A DNA stretch of 64,000 bases from an uncultured Lachnospiraceae bacterium (GTDB lineage: Bacteria; Bacillota; Clostridia; Lachnospirales; Lachnospiraceae), in the NCBI GenBank assembly GCA_910589075.1, contig CAJUSK010000011.1:186001-250000 (forward strand), given 5' to 3'. Positions 49,655 through 57,837 of this stretch are shown here, piece by piece; position 1 is the first letter of the stretch, and every line of letters starts with the position of its first letter. Position numbers and translations under genes: made by a program. The notes below the pieces were generated by a model. It ran no database searches, had not been told where the DNA came from, and worked only from the letters and a program-made list of their open reading frames with translations.

Positions 49655-51114
49655 TTTTTGATACTGCTGTAATCCGGCCGGGGGTTGCGCGTCTTAATGA
49701 CAAACATAAATGCACCCAGGAATACCACTGCCAGAACAATTCCTACAGGATAGGCGATTCCTGTTCCCAGATTGAGACATTCGGGGGCGGCGAAAAAGTA
49801 GGTCATAGACACTGCACTCATGAATGTGGCAGGTACGGCTGTAATCCAGTAGTTTTTCTTTTCCATAAAGAGATACATGCTGGCTGTCCAGAGGACGATC
49901 ATGGCCAGTGTCTGGTTGGTCCAACTGAAATAACGCCATACGATGGAATAATCCAGCTGGCTGACAAAAGCGCCCACTGCCAGAAGCGGTACGCAGAGAA
50001 TCAGACGGTTCTTCCATGCCTGCTGTTCCATGCCAAGCCAGTCGGCCAGCGTCAGGCGGGCTGAACGAAATGCTGTATCTCCGGAAGTGATGGGACATAC
50101 GATAACACCTACCATGGCCAGCGCAATACCGATGCCGCCCATCGTCTTTGCACATACATCATAGATTGCCGCAGACTGTCCGGCGCCGAGGGCTTCATTC
50201 AGTCCGGTGGAAAGGCCGCCGGATACTTCATAGATTGCACAGCCTGCCGCTGCCCAGATCAGGGCGATTACACCTTCTGCGGTCATGGCGCCGTAAAATA
50301 CGAAATGGCCCTGTCGTTCACTTTTCAGACAACGTGCCATCAGCGGGCTCTGGGTAGAGTGGAAACCGGAAATGGCGCCACAGGCAACGGTGATGAACAT
50401 AAAACTCCATACCGGTGTGCTCTTGGGATGCATGTTATAAAAGTGGTTCCAGATTTCAGGAATCTGATATTCCGCATGGGTGAAGATGCCAATGCCCACA
50501 CCGATTGCCATGACAATCAGACAGATGCCGAAAAGCGGATATATCTTCCCGATGATTTTATCGATGGAAATAAAGGTTGCAATAAAATAGTATGCCAGAA
50601 TGATAAAGGTCCACATTTTTACATTGGTGAGCATTCCACTGCCGCCGGAATTCCCGATCAGGGTGGTAATCAGACCGGCAGGCCCTACCGCAAATACGGT
50701 TCCAACCATGACAAGAAGTACTACGCTGAAAACGCGCATAATGTTTTTCATAATGCTGCCCATGTAGATTCCTGTTACTTCGGCAATGGAGACACCCTCA
50801 TTGCGTGCGCTGAGCATGCCTGAAAAATAGTCGTGGACGCCGCCTGCCAGAATGGTACCAAAGGTGATCCAGAGAAATACAATGGGTCCCCACAAAGCAC
50901 CCTGCATGGCTCCGAAAATGGGGCCCAGACCGGCGATGTTCAGCAACTGTACAAGGAACAGCTTCCACTGAGGCATGACGACATAGTCAACGCCGTCGTT
51001 AATCCGTACTGCCGGTGTTTCCCGGTCGTCCGGGGCAAATGTGTTGTCTACAATTCTGCCATAGACAAAGTAACCGCCGACTAACAACACAAGACACAGA
51101 AAAAAACTTAACAT
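49648..51114 (-). CDS. cstA: Carbon starvation protein CstA family transporter
   Basis: A 488-aa membrane protein of the CstA (peptide/pyruvate uptake) family, in the shorter form found in Clostridia. Typical blocks: NIAGLGPIFGAMQGALWGP (about residues 58-76), GVHDYFSGMLSARNEG (about 95), HSTQSPLMARCL (about 252) and CPITSGDTAFRSARL (about 345). At least twelve membrane spans. The start ATG follows GAGGAGG. The last two codons before and including the stop lie inside a palindromic repeat, so the C-terminus (KKQ) was probably shaped by it. Substrate (peptide or pyruvate) is inferred from family members. Confidence 0.92.
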   Translation of the reverse strand: MLSFFLCLVLLVGGYFVYGRIVDNTFAPDDRETPAVRINDGVDYVVMPQWKLFLVQLLNIAGLGPIFGAMQGALWGPIVFLWITFGTILAGGVHDYFSGMLSARNEGVSIAEVTGIYMGSIMKNIMRVFSVVLLVMVGTVFAVGPAGLITTLIGNSGGSGMLTNVKMWTFIILAYYFIATFISIDKIIGKIYPLFGICLIVMAIGVGIGIFTHAEYQIPEIWNHFYNMHPKSTPVWSFMFITVACGAISGFHSTQSPLMARCLKSERQGHFVFYGAMTAEGVIALIWAAAGCAIYEVSGGLSTGLNEALGAGQSAAIYDVCAKTMGGIGIALAMVGVIVCPITSGDTAFRSARLTLADWLGMEQQAWKNRLILCVPLLAVGAFVSQLDYSIVWRYFSWTNQTLAMIVLWTASMYLFMEKKNYWITAVPATFMSAVSMTYFFAAPECLNLGTGIAYPVGIVLAVVFLGAFMFVIKTRNPRPDYSSIKKQ

Positions 51115-51134
51115 GATACTCCCTCCTCTTTTTT

Positions 51135-51152
51135 GCTGCCTGATGGGGCAGC
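51135..51152 (-). other. Leader hairpin just before the cstA ribosome site
   Basis: GCTGCC and GGCAGC pair on the minus strand about 20 bases before the cstA start codon, directly ahead of the AAAAAAGAGGAGG ribosome site. It could influence translation. Confidence 0.4.
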
Positions 51153-51177
51153 GGTTTTATGTATTCTGTCTGATTTT

Positions 51178-51206
51178 ATTATAGTACACCGGAAATAAAT
51201 TGTAAA
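51178..51206 (-). promoter_or_regulatory. Promoter of cstA
   Basis: On the minus strand TTTACA (51201-51206), 17-base spacer, TATAAT (51178-51183), about 65 bases before the start codon. Confidence 0.75.
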
Positions 51207-51253
51207 ATATTTATAACAAAAAACGAAAAAAGAGATTTTATGGAAAAGCATTT

Positions 51254-51282
51254 TTGACCCGGAATCTTTTTTGTGGTATGCT
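51254..51282 (+). promoter_or_regulatory. Promoter of the thioesterase operon
   Basis: TTGACC (51254-51259), 17-base spacer, TATGCT (51277-51282), 47 bases before the start codon. Confidence 0.72.
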
Positions 51283-51328
51283 ATTAAACACATTGTGGAC
51301 AGAAATGTATAATATGGAGGGAACGGAA

Positions 51329-52039
51329 ATGTACACATTTCAGAGCAGGGTGCGTTACAGTGAGACAGACAGCAATGAACGGTTAACGCTTCCGGCAATC
51401 ACAGATTATTTTCAGGACTGTGGGACGTTTCAGTCGGAAGAACTGGGGTTGGGCGTACAATATTTGCAGGAGAGTTATCTGGCATGGGTTCTGTCGGCAT
51501 GGCAGATCGTGGTAGAGACGTATCCCAGACTGTGTGACGAAATCCGCATCAGTACATTTCCCTATGGTTTTAAAGGGTTTCTGGGATATCGAAATTATAC
51601 GATGGACCGGTCAGACGGGACGCGGCTGGCATATGCCAACGCCATATGGACACTGTTAAATATGGAAACAATGAAACCGGTGCGCGCTACGGAAGAGATG
51701 ATGAGAAAATATGTATTGTCAGAGAAGCTTCCTATGGAATATGCACCCAGAAAGATAGGCGGGGCGTTGTCAGGAGAATGGCTGGAAGGCTTTTCGGTGA
51801 AGCGGTATCACCTGGACAGTAATCATCATGTAAACAATGCGTGGTATGTGAAAATGGCGTTTTGCTGCATTCCGGAGACAGCTCATATCAGGCAGATGCG
51901 GGCAGAATATAAAAAGCAGGCCCTCCTGGGAGACTTCATTTTGCCCAATGTGGCAGTTTTGGAGAACCGATATATTGTGTCCCTGTGCAGCGAAGAAAAA
52001 GAGCCTTATGCAGTGATAGAATTTACATGTGAAGCATAG
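51329..52039 (+). CDS. Acyl-ACP thioesterase (hotdog fold)
   Basis: A 236-aa double-hotdog thioesterase, hydrolysing acyl-ACP to free fatty acid. The N-terminal block is YTFQSRVRYSETDSNERLTLPAITDYFQDCG; the second hotdog has LDSNHHVNNAWYVKMA (about 168), the NHHVNN motif with the catalytic Asn/His, and EYKKQALLGD. Length and motif fit bacterial FatA-like enzymes of Clostridia. ATG 51329 has GGAGGG 7 bases upstream; the longer frame overlaps the promoter. Confidence 0.88.
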   Translation: MYTFQSRVRYSETDSNERLTLPAITDYFQDCGTFQSEELGLGVQYLQESYLAWVLSAWQIVVETYPRLCDEIRISTFPYGFKGFLGYRNYTMDRSDGTRLAYANAIWTLLNMETMKPVRATEEMMRKYVLSEKLPMEYAPRKIGGALSGEWLEGFSVKRYHLDSNHHVNNAWYVKMAFCCIPETAHIRQMRAEYKKQALLGDFILPNVAVLENRYIVSLCSEEKEPYAVIEFTCEA

Positions 52040-52054
52040 AATGAAGGAGACAGT

Positions 52055-52900
52055 ATGATTCAGTTAGGAAAAAGACAGACACTTGTGGTCGTAAAAACGG
52101 TGGAGTTTGGCGTGTATCTGGCAGAGAATGCAGAGTGCGCGGCGCAGGAGAAGGTATTGCTGCCGGGGAAGCAGGTGCCGGAGGGCGCGAAAACAGGTGA
52201 TGAAATCGAAGTTTTTATTTATAAGGATTCCAAAGACCGGCTGATTGCCACAACCCGAATGCCCGCGCTTACGCTGCATCAGGTGGGGGAACTGACTGTG
52301 GCACAGGTGGGGAATATCGGCGCATTTCTGGACTGGGGGCTGGAAAAGGATCTGCTGCTTCCGTTCCGGGAGCAGACTGCCAAGGTGCAGGCAGGTCAGA
52401 AATGCCTGGTGGCGCTTTATATTGATAAAAGCAGCCGCCTGTGTGCCACGATGAATGTATATCCATATCTGGATACAGACAGTCCCTATGGGAAAGATGA
52501 TCGGGTGGAAGGCACCGTATATGAGATCAGCCGTGAGTTTGGCGCCTTTGTGGCAGTAGACAACCGATATTCCGGACTGATCCCCAAAAAGGAACTGTAT
52601 GGGGAAATTCATATCGGTGAACGTATCCGCGGTCGGGTGACGGAGGTAAAAGAGGATGGCAAACTGAATCTGAGCATCCGGGAAAAGGCATATCTGCAAA
52701 TCGGTACGGATGCGGAGAAGGTGATGGAAGCCATTGAGCGCTGTGGCGGAGCACTTCCTTTTAATGACAAGGCAAGCCCGGAGGTAATCCGCACAGAGAT
52801 GCAGATGAGTAAAAATGAGTTTAAACGGGCAGTGGGCCATCTGTTGAAAGCCGGTAAAATCACCATAACGGAAAAGGCAATTCTGAAAAACAAGAACTGA
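52055..52900 (+). CDS. cvfB: S1 RNA-binding protein of the CvfB family
   Basis: A 281-aa protein with several OB/S1-like domains in series: residues 1-65, 70-135 (VGNIGAFLDWGLEKDLLLP), 145-215 (EGTVYEISREFGAFVAVDNRYSGLIP is the clearest S1 repeat), and a C-terminal winged helix (about 225-281, ending with FKRAVGHLLKAGKITIT). This is the architecture of Staphylococcus CvfB / B. subtilis YitL, which affect virulence gene expression in S. aureus. RNA binding is inferred from the family. It is 15 bases downstream of the thioesterase gene. Confidence 0.88.
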   Translation: MIQLGKRQTLVVVKTVEFGVYLAENAECAAQEKVLLPGKQVPEGAKTGDEIEVFIYKDSKDRLIATTRMPALTLHQVGELTVAQVGNIGAFLDWGLEKDLLLPFREQTAKVQAGQKCLVALYIDKSSRLCATMNVYPYLDTDSPYGKDDRVEGTVYEISREFGAFVAVDNRYSGLIPKKELYGEIHIGERIRGRVTEVKEDGKLNLSIREKAYLQIGTDAEKVMEAIERCGGALPFNDKASPEVIRTEMQMSKNEFKRAVGHLLKAGKITITEKAILKNKN

Positions 52901-52949
52901 ACATATTATAAAAAAAGAATAATGCATTTGTAAAAAAACAATTATAGAC

Positions 52950-52977
52950 TTGCATTTTCCGGAATTTTATGTATAAT
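52950..52977 (+). promoter_or_regulatory. Promoter of the second HPr-like gene
   Basis: TTGCAT (52950-52955), 16-base spacer, TATAAT (52972-52977), 30 bases before the start codon. Confidence 0.75.
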
Positions 52978-53006
52978 CTGGAATATAGAGAAAGGAGAGG
53001 AGAATT

Positions 53007-53240
53007 ATGAAAGTACAGAATATCAAAGACATTGATAAGTTTTTTAAGGTTATTGATTCCTGCATCGGCAAGGTAGAGCTGGTAACAGGAGAAGGAGACA
53101 GACTGAATCTGAAATCCAAATTATCCCAGTATGTTTCCATGGCCAATATCTTTTCTGACGGAACGATTTCCGAGCTGGAAATTCTTGCTTACGAACCGGA
53201 AGATATCACCAAATTAGTTAACTTTATGATGGAAAGCTAG
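53007..53240 (+). CDS. Second HPr-fold-like protein without the catalytic histidine
   Basis: A 77-aa protein, the same length as the one at 38409. The segment KVELVTGEGDRLNLKSKLSQYVSMANIF is aligned with the DFDLVSGRYVIDAKSIMGIFSL region of that protein (residue ranges about 22-49 and 26-50), and both start MKxVQ. The HPr active-site His is absent here too. I think they are divergent HPr-like regulators, but sequence similarity is modest and function is unknown. It has a strong GGAGAGG site and its own promoter and is followed 9 bases later by a CPBP protease gene. Confidence 0.6.
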   Translation: MKVQNIKDIDKFFKVIDSCIGKVELVTGEGDRLNLKSKLSQYVSMANIFSDGTISELEILAYEPEDITKLVNFMMES

Positions 53241-53249
53241 GCGTAAGGA

Positions 53250-54179
53250 ATGAACAGCAAAAAAGTAAATTGGTTCTTTTTAACAACCATTCTACTGCAT
53301 TTTCTTATTGTAGTATTAATGGTTGTTTTTCGTTCTGTGTTCACATTAGGCATTATTGCTAACTTTATTGTCAGCAGCGGCATGATTCTCTTGCCGGCGC
53401 TTTTGTTTCTCGCTTTTTCCGGTGATCATTTTGTAGAAGCGGTAGGATTTCACAAAATAAAATGGTCCTCTGTTGGCATGATCGTGCTCTTTACTTTTTT
53501 GACAATGCCTCTTACTACCGTCATTAACACAGTTTCCATGTTTTTTGTGGAAAATGCAGTAATGGAGATCAGCGGGCAGATTTTGGAGATTCCTTTTCTG
53601 CTTGCCTTTTTCTTCATGGCTGTCAGTGCCCCGGTGTGTGAAGAAGTGGTGTATCGGGGAATTGCCTATCGGGGATACCGGAAATCAGGAACGCTTTTGC
53701 AGGCGGCTGTTTTGTCTGCGCTGATTTTTGCAACGGGGCATATGAATTTCAATCAGGCGGCATATGCATTTGTAATCGGCATCATGCTTGTATTTTTGGT
53801 GGAAGCCACTGGAAGTATTTGGGCTTCTATTATTTATCATGTAATTTTTAACGGATACAGCGTGTGTATTATGTATCTGTCTAAAGACATACTTTTAGAC
53901 GATACGATTTCCGAACTTCCCAGTGGTTGGACGGAACAGGATTCCCTGCTTTACGGGCTGGGAGTGTCCCTGGTGATGGCGACGATAATGACTTCCATTG
54001 CAGTCTGCGTACTGGTTTGGATCGCAAAGAATGAAGGGCGGAGCGAACGTCTGAAACAGTTTTGGACAACCCGCCATAATAAAAAAGAGAAAATGATTAC
54101 AATTCCACTGATCGTGGCGATTATCCTGAGTATTGCCTACATGGTGACGGATGTAATTTTATATAAAATAATGGTATGA
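53250..54179 (+). CDS. CPBP family intramembrane glutamic endopeptidase
   Basis: A 309-aa membrane protein with about eight helices. The CPBP (Abi) motifs are seen in order: EEVVYRGIAYRGYR (about residues 131-144, EExxxR), FATGHMNF (about 165, His) and IIYHVIFN (about 195, His-x-x-x-Asn), all conserved as in Rce1-type proteases. Members modify bacteriocins or peptides or act in self-immunity; substrate unknown. The stop codon overlaps the start of the next gene (ATGA), so both are co-translated. Its C-terminal end carries a last helix. Confidence 0.88.
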   Translation: MNSKKVNWFFLTTILLHFLIVVLMVVFRSVFTLGIIANFIVSSGMILLPALLFLAFSGDHFVEAVGFHKIKWSSVGMIVLFTFLTMPLTTVINTVSMFFVENAVMEISGQILEIPFLLAFFFMAVSAPVCEEVVYRGIAYRGYRKSGTLLQAAVLSALIFATGHMNFNQAAYAFVIGIMLVFLVEATGSIWASIIYHVIFNGYSVCIMYLSKDILLDDTISELPSGWTEQDSLLYGLGVSLVMATIMTSIAVCVLVWIAKNEGRSERLKQFWTTRHNKKEKMITIPLIVAIILSIAYMVTDVILYKIMV

Positions 54180-54859
54180 GAGAAATCAATATTTTAGGAT
54201 TGAGCCTGCATGATTATACGTTGCGGGAGAAAATGCGTATGCTGGACGGATTTCTGGACCATGGAGTTCCGGGTACCGTGGAATTTGTCTCTGCAAAGGT
54301 GTTGATGCGGGCGGAGTCGGATGCCAGACATAAAGAATGGCTGGAATCCATGGACATTATAGAATACTGTGATGCGGATATTCTGCGTGCAGCCGGAATC
54401 ACGTCCAGAGGACGGATGCGTGAGATTGAAAACAACAGTTTTCTATATGAATTGCTCAGAAGGCTTGTACGGGAAAGGCGTCCTGTTTATTTGCTTGCAG
54501 ATTCACAGGATGCAATGCTTGCGCTGGAGTCGGATATACAACGGGAACAGATAGAGATTGTTGGAAAAAATATTCTGTCCTCTGATGAAGGCGCTGCCAG
54601 TGCGGATCAAATTATCAATGATATCAATGATAAGGCGCCGGATGCCATTTTGACATTGTCAGACTGTTTTGTCCGGGAAGCCTTTATTTATCATAATAAA
54701 AACAGGATCAATGCAGGCATTTGGGTAGGGCTTTCCAAAGAAGGGCCCGTGGCGGGCCCGGACAGGAAACGGATGTATGTGTTTGTGACAAAGCTGCAGA
54801 AGAAATTGTTTCAGAGAAAAGTCCATCGGTATGAGAATCAGGGAAAGACGGAAAATTAA
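54176..54859 (+). CDS. Divergent WecG/TagA/CpsF-family protein
   Basis: A 227-aa soluble protein resembling TagA-type N-acetylmannosaminyltransferases: INILGLSLHDYTLREKMRMLD at the start, VEFVSAKVLMRAESDARHKEWLESMDIIEYCDADILRAAGI in the region where the family has the acceptor-site Asn and the DG motif, and VYLLADSQDAMLALE with IWVGLSKEG near the end. The acceptor Asn is Ser here and the DG pair is DA, so activity may differ. TagA makes wall teichoic acid linkage units. It starts in an ATGA overlap with the CPBP gene. The family call is moderate. Confidence 0.6.
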   Translation: MREINILGLSLHDYTLREKMRMLDGFLDHGVPGTVEFVSAKVLMRAESDARHKEWLESMDIIEYCDADILRAAGITSRGRMREIENNSFLYELLRRLVRERRPVYLLADSQDAMLALESDIQREQIEIVGKNILSSDEGAASADQIINDINDKAPDAILTLSDCFVREAFIYHNKNRINAGIWVGLSKEGPVAGPDRKRMYVFVTKLQKKLFQRKVHRYENQGKTEN

Positions 54860-54876
54860 AGTTCCGTCTTTTTGTA
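54844..54876 (+). terminator. Terminator overlapping the end of the TagA-like gene
   Basis: AAAGACGGAA (54844-54853) and TTCCGTCTTT (54862-54871) form a 10-bp stem, then TTTGT follows. The stop codon lies in the loop. Confidence 0.85.
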
Positions 54877-55093
54877 CATATTTCGTTGTGCAGGTTGCCG
54901 AAGCTATAAAAGGTAAAAAAATGAAAAAAGCGTAAAAAATGCATAAAATATACCATATTCCCTGTAGATTTATTTGTAGATATATATTAAAATGATACAT
55001 GGACAGAGTAAATCTGAAAAAATATCCGGATGGCAGCATTTGACAGATTATGCAGAATGCATAATTTTCCGGAAAAGAGAAGGAGCAGGGGAA

Positions 55094-56182
55094 ATGATTT
55101 CTAATCAGATTTTACAGAACACAATCGAAGGGTTGAAGGCAATATCGCGTGTGGAGTTCAGTATCATCGATACGGATGGTAAAGTAGCCGCCTCCACATC
55201 GGACAATATGAGCGAGTTTGAAAAATCCGCTCTGGAGTTTGTAACTTCTCCGGCGGACAGCCAGGAGATTCAGGGATGCCAGTTTTTTAAAATTTATGAT
55301 GAGCAGCAGTTGGAATACATTCTGGTAGCCGGAGGAGCAGGGGAAGATCTGTACATGGTAGGTAAAATGGTGGCTTTCCAGATTCAGAATCTGTTGACCG
55401 CCTATAAAGAACGCTTCGACAAGGATAATTTTATTAAGAATCTTCTTCTGGACAATCTGCTGTTGGTGGATATTTACAGCCGTTCCAAAAAACTGCATAT
55501 TCCGACAGATGTCAGGCGGGTGGTCATAGTTGTGGAAGCTGAGAACGGCAAAGACAGCAACGCCCTGGAAATCATCCGGAATCTCAAAGAAAATGCGGGC
55601 AAAGATTTTGTGACGGCGGTGGATGAAAACAATGTCATAGTAGTGAAGGAAATTGCCGATGGAGACGGCAATGCTGAGATAGACAGAAAGGCAGAAGAAA
55701 TTGCCTGCTGTCTGGAAAAAGAAGGTATTGGCAATGTACATATAGCTTATGGTACAATTATAGGGGAAATCAAGGAGGTCAGCCGTTCATATAAAGAAGC
55801 GAAAATGGCATTGGATGTGGGCAAGATATTTTTCAGTGAGCGCAATATCATTGCGTACAGTGAACTGGGGATTGGCCGCCTGATTTACCAGCTTCCGATT
55901 CCGCTCTGTAAAATGTTCATCAAGGAGATTTTTGACGGCAGGAATCCGGACGAATTTGATGAAGAAACTTTAACAACCATTCATAAGTTTTTTGAAAACA
56001 GTCTGAACGTTTCCGAAACATCCAGACAACTGTTTATTCACAGAAACACCCTTGTATACCGGCTGGACAAGCTGCAGAAGAGTACGGGGCTGGATCTGCG
56101 TATTTTTGAGGATGCCATTACGTTCAAAATCGCCCTTATGGTTGTTAAATATATGAAATACATGGAAACTTTTGATTTTTAG
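55094..56182 (+). CDS. CdaR-type transcriptional regulator with PucR-like helix-turn-helix
   Basis: A 362-aa putative regulator. The N-terminus (1-120) is a CdaR/sugar-diacid-binding-like sensor; the middle (about 140-270) is a GGDEF-like domain found in this family (YGTIIGEIKEVSRSYKEAKMALDVG at about 219); the C-terminal HTH_30 has NVSETSRQLFIHRNTLVYRLDKL (about 308-331). The target and ligand are unknown; the divergent neighbours do not point to one pathway. The start ATG 55094 follows AGGAGCAGGGG. The longer frame to 54992 is not supported by a ribosome site. It precedes ftsE by 21 bases, so it may be transcribed with it. Confidence 0.8.
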   Translation: MISNQILQNTIEGLKAISRVEFSIIDTDGKVAASTSDNMSEFEKSALEFVTSPADSQEIQGCQFFKIYDEQQLEYILVAGGAGEDLYMVGKMVAFQIQNLLTAYKERFDKDNFIKNLLLDNLLLVDIYSRSKKLHIPTDVRRVVIVVEAENGKDSNALEIIRNLKENAGKDFVTAVDENNVIVVKEIADGDGNAEIDRKAEEIACCLEKEGIGNVHIAYGTIIGEIKEVSRSYKEAKMALDVGKIFFSERNIIAYSELGIGRLIYQLPIPLCKMFIKEIFDGRNPDEFDEETLTTIHKFFENSLNVSETSRQLFIHRNTLVYRLDKLQKSTGLDLRIFEDAITFKIALMVVKYMKYMETFDF

Positions 56183-56203
56183 AAATATACAGGAGAAAAA
56201 GAG

Positions 56204-56938
56204 TTGGCAGGGAAAAGACGGGTAAGAAGAGGGTCATCCGAATCAAGGGATATTATTGTATTGGACAATGTAAGCAAATCCTATTCCACAGGGGCGCCAG
56301 CGCTGAACGGTGTCAGCATCCGGATTCGGCGGGGTGAATTTGTATTTGTGGTGGGGGACAGTGGATCAGGCAAGTCTACGCTGATCAAGCTGCTCCTGCG
56401 TGAACTGACGCCCACCTCCGGCGGTGTGTGGGTAAACGGTGAGGATGTGGTGCGTCTGCGGCATCGCAAAATACCAAAATTCAGGCGCAATCTTGGCATT
56501 GTATTCCAGGATTTCCGTCTGTTAAAAGACCGCAATGTTTATGAAAATGTGGCTTTTGCACAGCGCATCATACAGGTGCCCACCAGGGAGATCCGGAAAA
56601 ATGTGCCGGCGATCCTCTCTATCGTGGGGCTGGCCGGAAAATACAAGGCAAAGCCCAGGCAGCTTTCCGGAGGGGAACAACAGAGAGTGGCGCTGGCAAG
56701 GGCATTGATTAATAAGCCTTCTATTTTGTTAGCAGATGAGCCTACGGGGAATCTGGATCCTAAGAATTCCTGGGAGATTATGAAGCTGCTGGAAGAGATT
56801 AACCAGAATGGGACCACTGTGCTTGTGGTAACCCATAACCGGGAAATTGTAAATGCCATGAAGAAGAGAGTCGTTACAATGAAAAAGGGTGTGATTGTAA
56901 GCGACGAAGAAGAAGGCGGTTATATTGATGAGGATTAG
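56204..56938 (+). CDS. ftsE: Cell division ATP-binding protein FtsE
   Basis: ABC-type ATPase of 244 aa, working with FtsX to activate cell-wall hydrolases at division or elongation. Walker A GDSGSGKST (about residues 52-60), Q loop in IVFQDFRLL, signature LSGGEQQRVALARA (about 153) and Walker B ILLADEPTGNLDP (about 172). It has a basic 20-residue extension before the usual FtsE start (IVLDNVSKSY). TTG 56204 has CAGGAGA upstream; a later start is possible. It overlaps ftsX by 11 bases. Confidence 0.95.
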   Translation: MAGKRRVRRGSSESRDIIVLDNVSKSYSTGAPALNGVSIRIRRGEFVFVVGDSGSGKSTLIKLLLRELTPTSGGVWVNGEDVVRLRHRKIPKFRRNLGIVFQDFRLLKDRNVYENVAFAQRIIQVPTREIRKNVPAILSIVGLAGKYKAKPRQLSGGEQQRVALARALINKPSILLADEPTGNLDPKNSWEIMKLLEEINQNGTTVLVVTHNREIVNAMKKRVVTMKKGVIVSDEEEGGYIDED

Positions 56939-57824
56939 TACACTTTTTTATACGATAAAACAAGGTTTTGTAAATATACTCAGGAATAAATGGTTTTCAC
57001 TTGCGTCTATTGCTACTATTTCGGCCTGCCTGTTCCTTTTTGGGCTGTTTTATGCCATTCTGACCAATTTTCAGCATGTGGTGCGTACAGCGGAAGAGGG
57101 CGTGAGTGTTACGGTATTTTTTGATGAAGGTATCAGTGATGAACGGATACGGGAGATCGGGGATATGATCAGTAAGCGGGTGGAAGTGAGAGAGCTGAAA
57201 TTCAAATCTGCCGAGGCAGTATGGGAAGAGTTCCGCGTAGAGTATCTGGGAGAGTATGCGGATGGTTTTACCGAAAATCCCCTGGAGGACTCCGCGAATT
57301 ATGAAATTTATCTCAGCGATGTGTCCATGCAGAGCACCCTTGTCACTTATCTGGAATCGGTAGAGGGAGTGCGGCAGGTGAACCGCTCGGAGATTACTGC
57401 CAATGCCCTGGGAGGCATCAATGTGCTGATTGGATATGTTTCGCTGGGGATTATCATTATTTTGCTGGCGGTTTCCATTTTCTTGATCAGCAATACGGTT
57501 ATGATCGGTATTTCCGTCAGAAAAGAAGAGATCAACATTATGAAATATATTGGTGCCACAGACTTTTTTGTCAGATCGCCTTTTGTGATCGAAGGAATAT
57601 TGATTGGCCTGATGGGTTCCGTGGTGCCCCTTGTATCCATTTATTATATTTATACCAATGTCATTGTGTACATCAATGACAGATTTCAGATCCTGTCCGG
57701 GCTTTTGAATTTTCTGCCTGTGGAGGAGATTTTTTCCAAACTGATGCCGGTTTCCATTGCAATCGGTGTGGGCATCGGATTTTTGGGCAGTGTCACAACA
57801 GTTAGAAAACATTTAAAAGTTTAA
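56928..57824 (+). CDS. ftsX: Cell division protein FtsX
   Basis: Membrane partner of FtsE, 298 aa with four helices: one near residues 22-45, then a large extracytoplasmic loop (about 46-165), and three more in the second half. The conserved N-terminal segment is FVNILRNKWFSLASIATI, and the FtsX end has IGATDFFVRSPFVIEG. The loop contacts PcsB/CwlO-type hydrolases, and an M23 enzyme follows in this operon. ATG 56928 lies within the end of ftsE (11-base overlap). Confidence 0.95.
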   Translation: MRISTLFYTIKQGFVNILRNKWFSLASIATISACLFLFGLFYAILTNFQHVVRTAEEGVSVTVFFDEGISDERIREIGDMISKRVEVRELKFKSAEAVWEEFRVEYLGEYADGFTENPLEDSANYEIYLSDVSMQSTLVTYLESVEGVRQVNRSEITANALGGINVLIGYVSLGIIIILLAVSIFLISNTVMIGISVRKEEINIMKYIGATDFFVRSPFVIEGILIGLMGSVVPLVSIYYIYTNVIVYINDRFQILSGLLNFLPVEEIFSKLMPVSIAIGVGIGFLGSVTTVRKHLKV

Positions 57825-57837
57825 TTGAGGGCATTGC

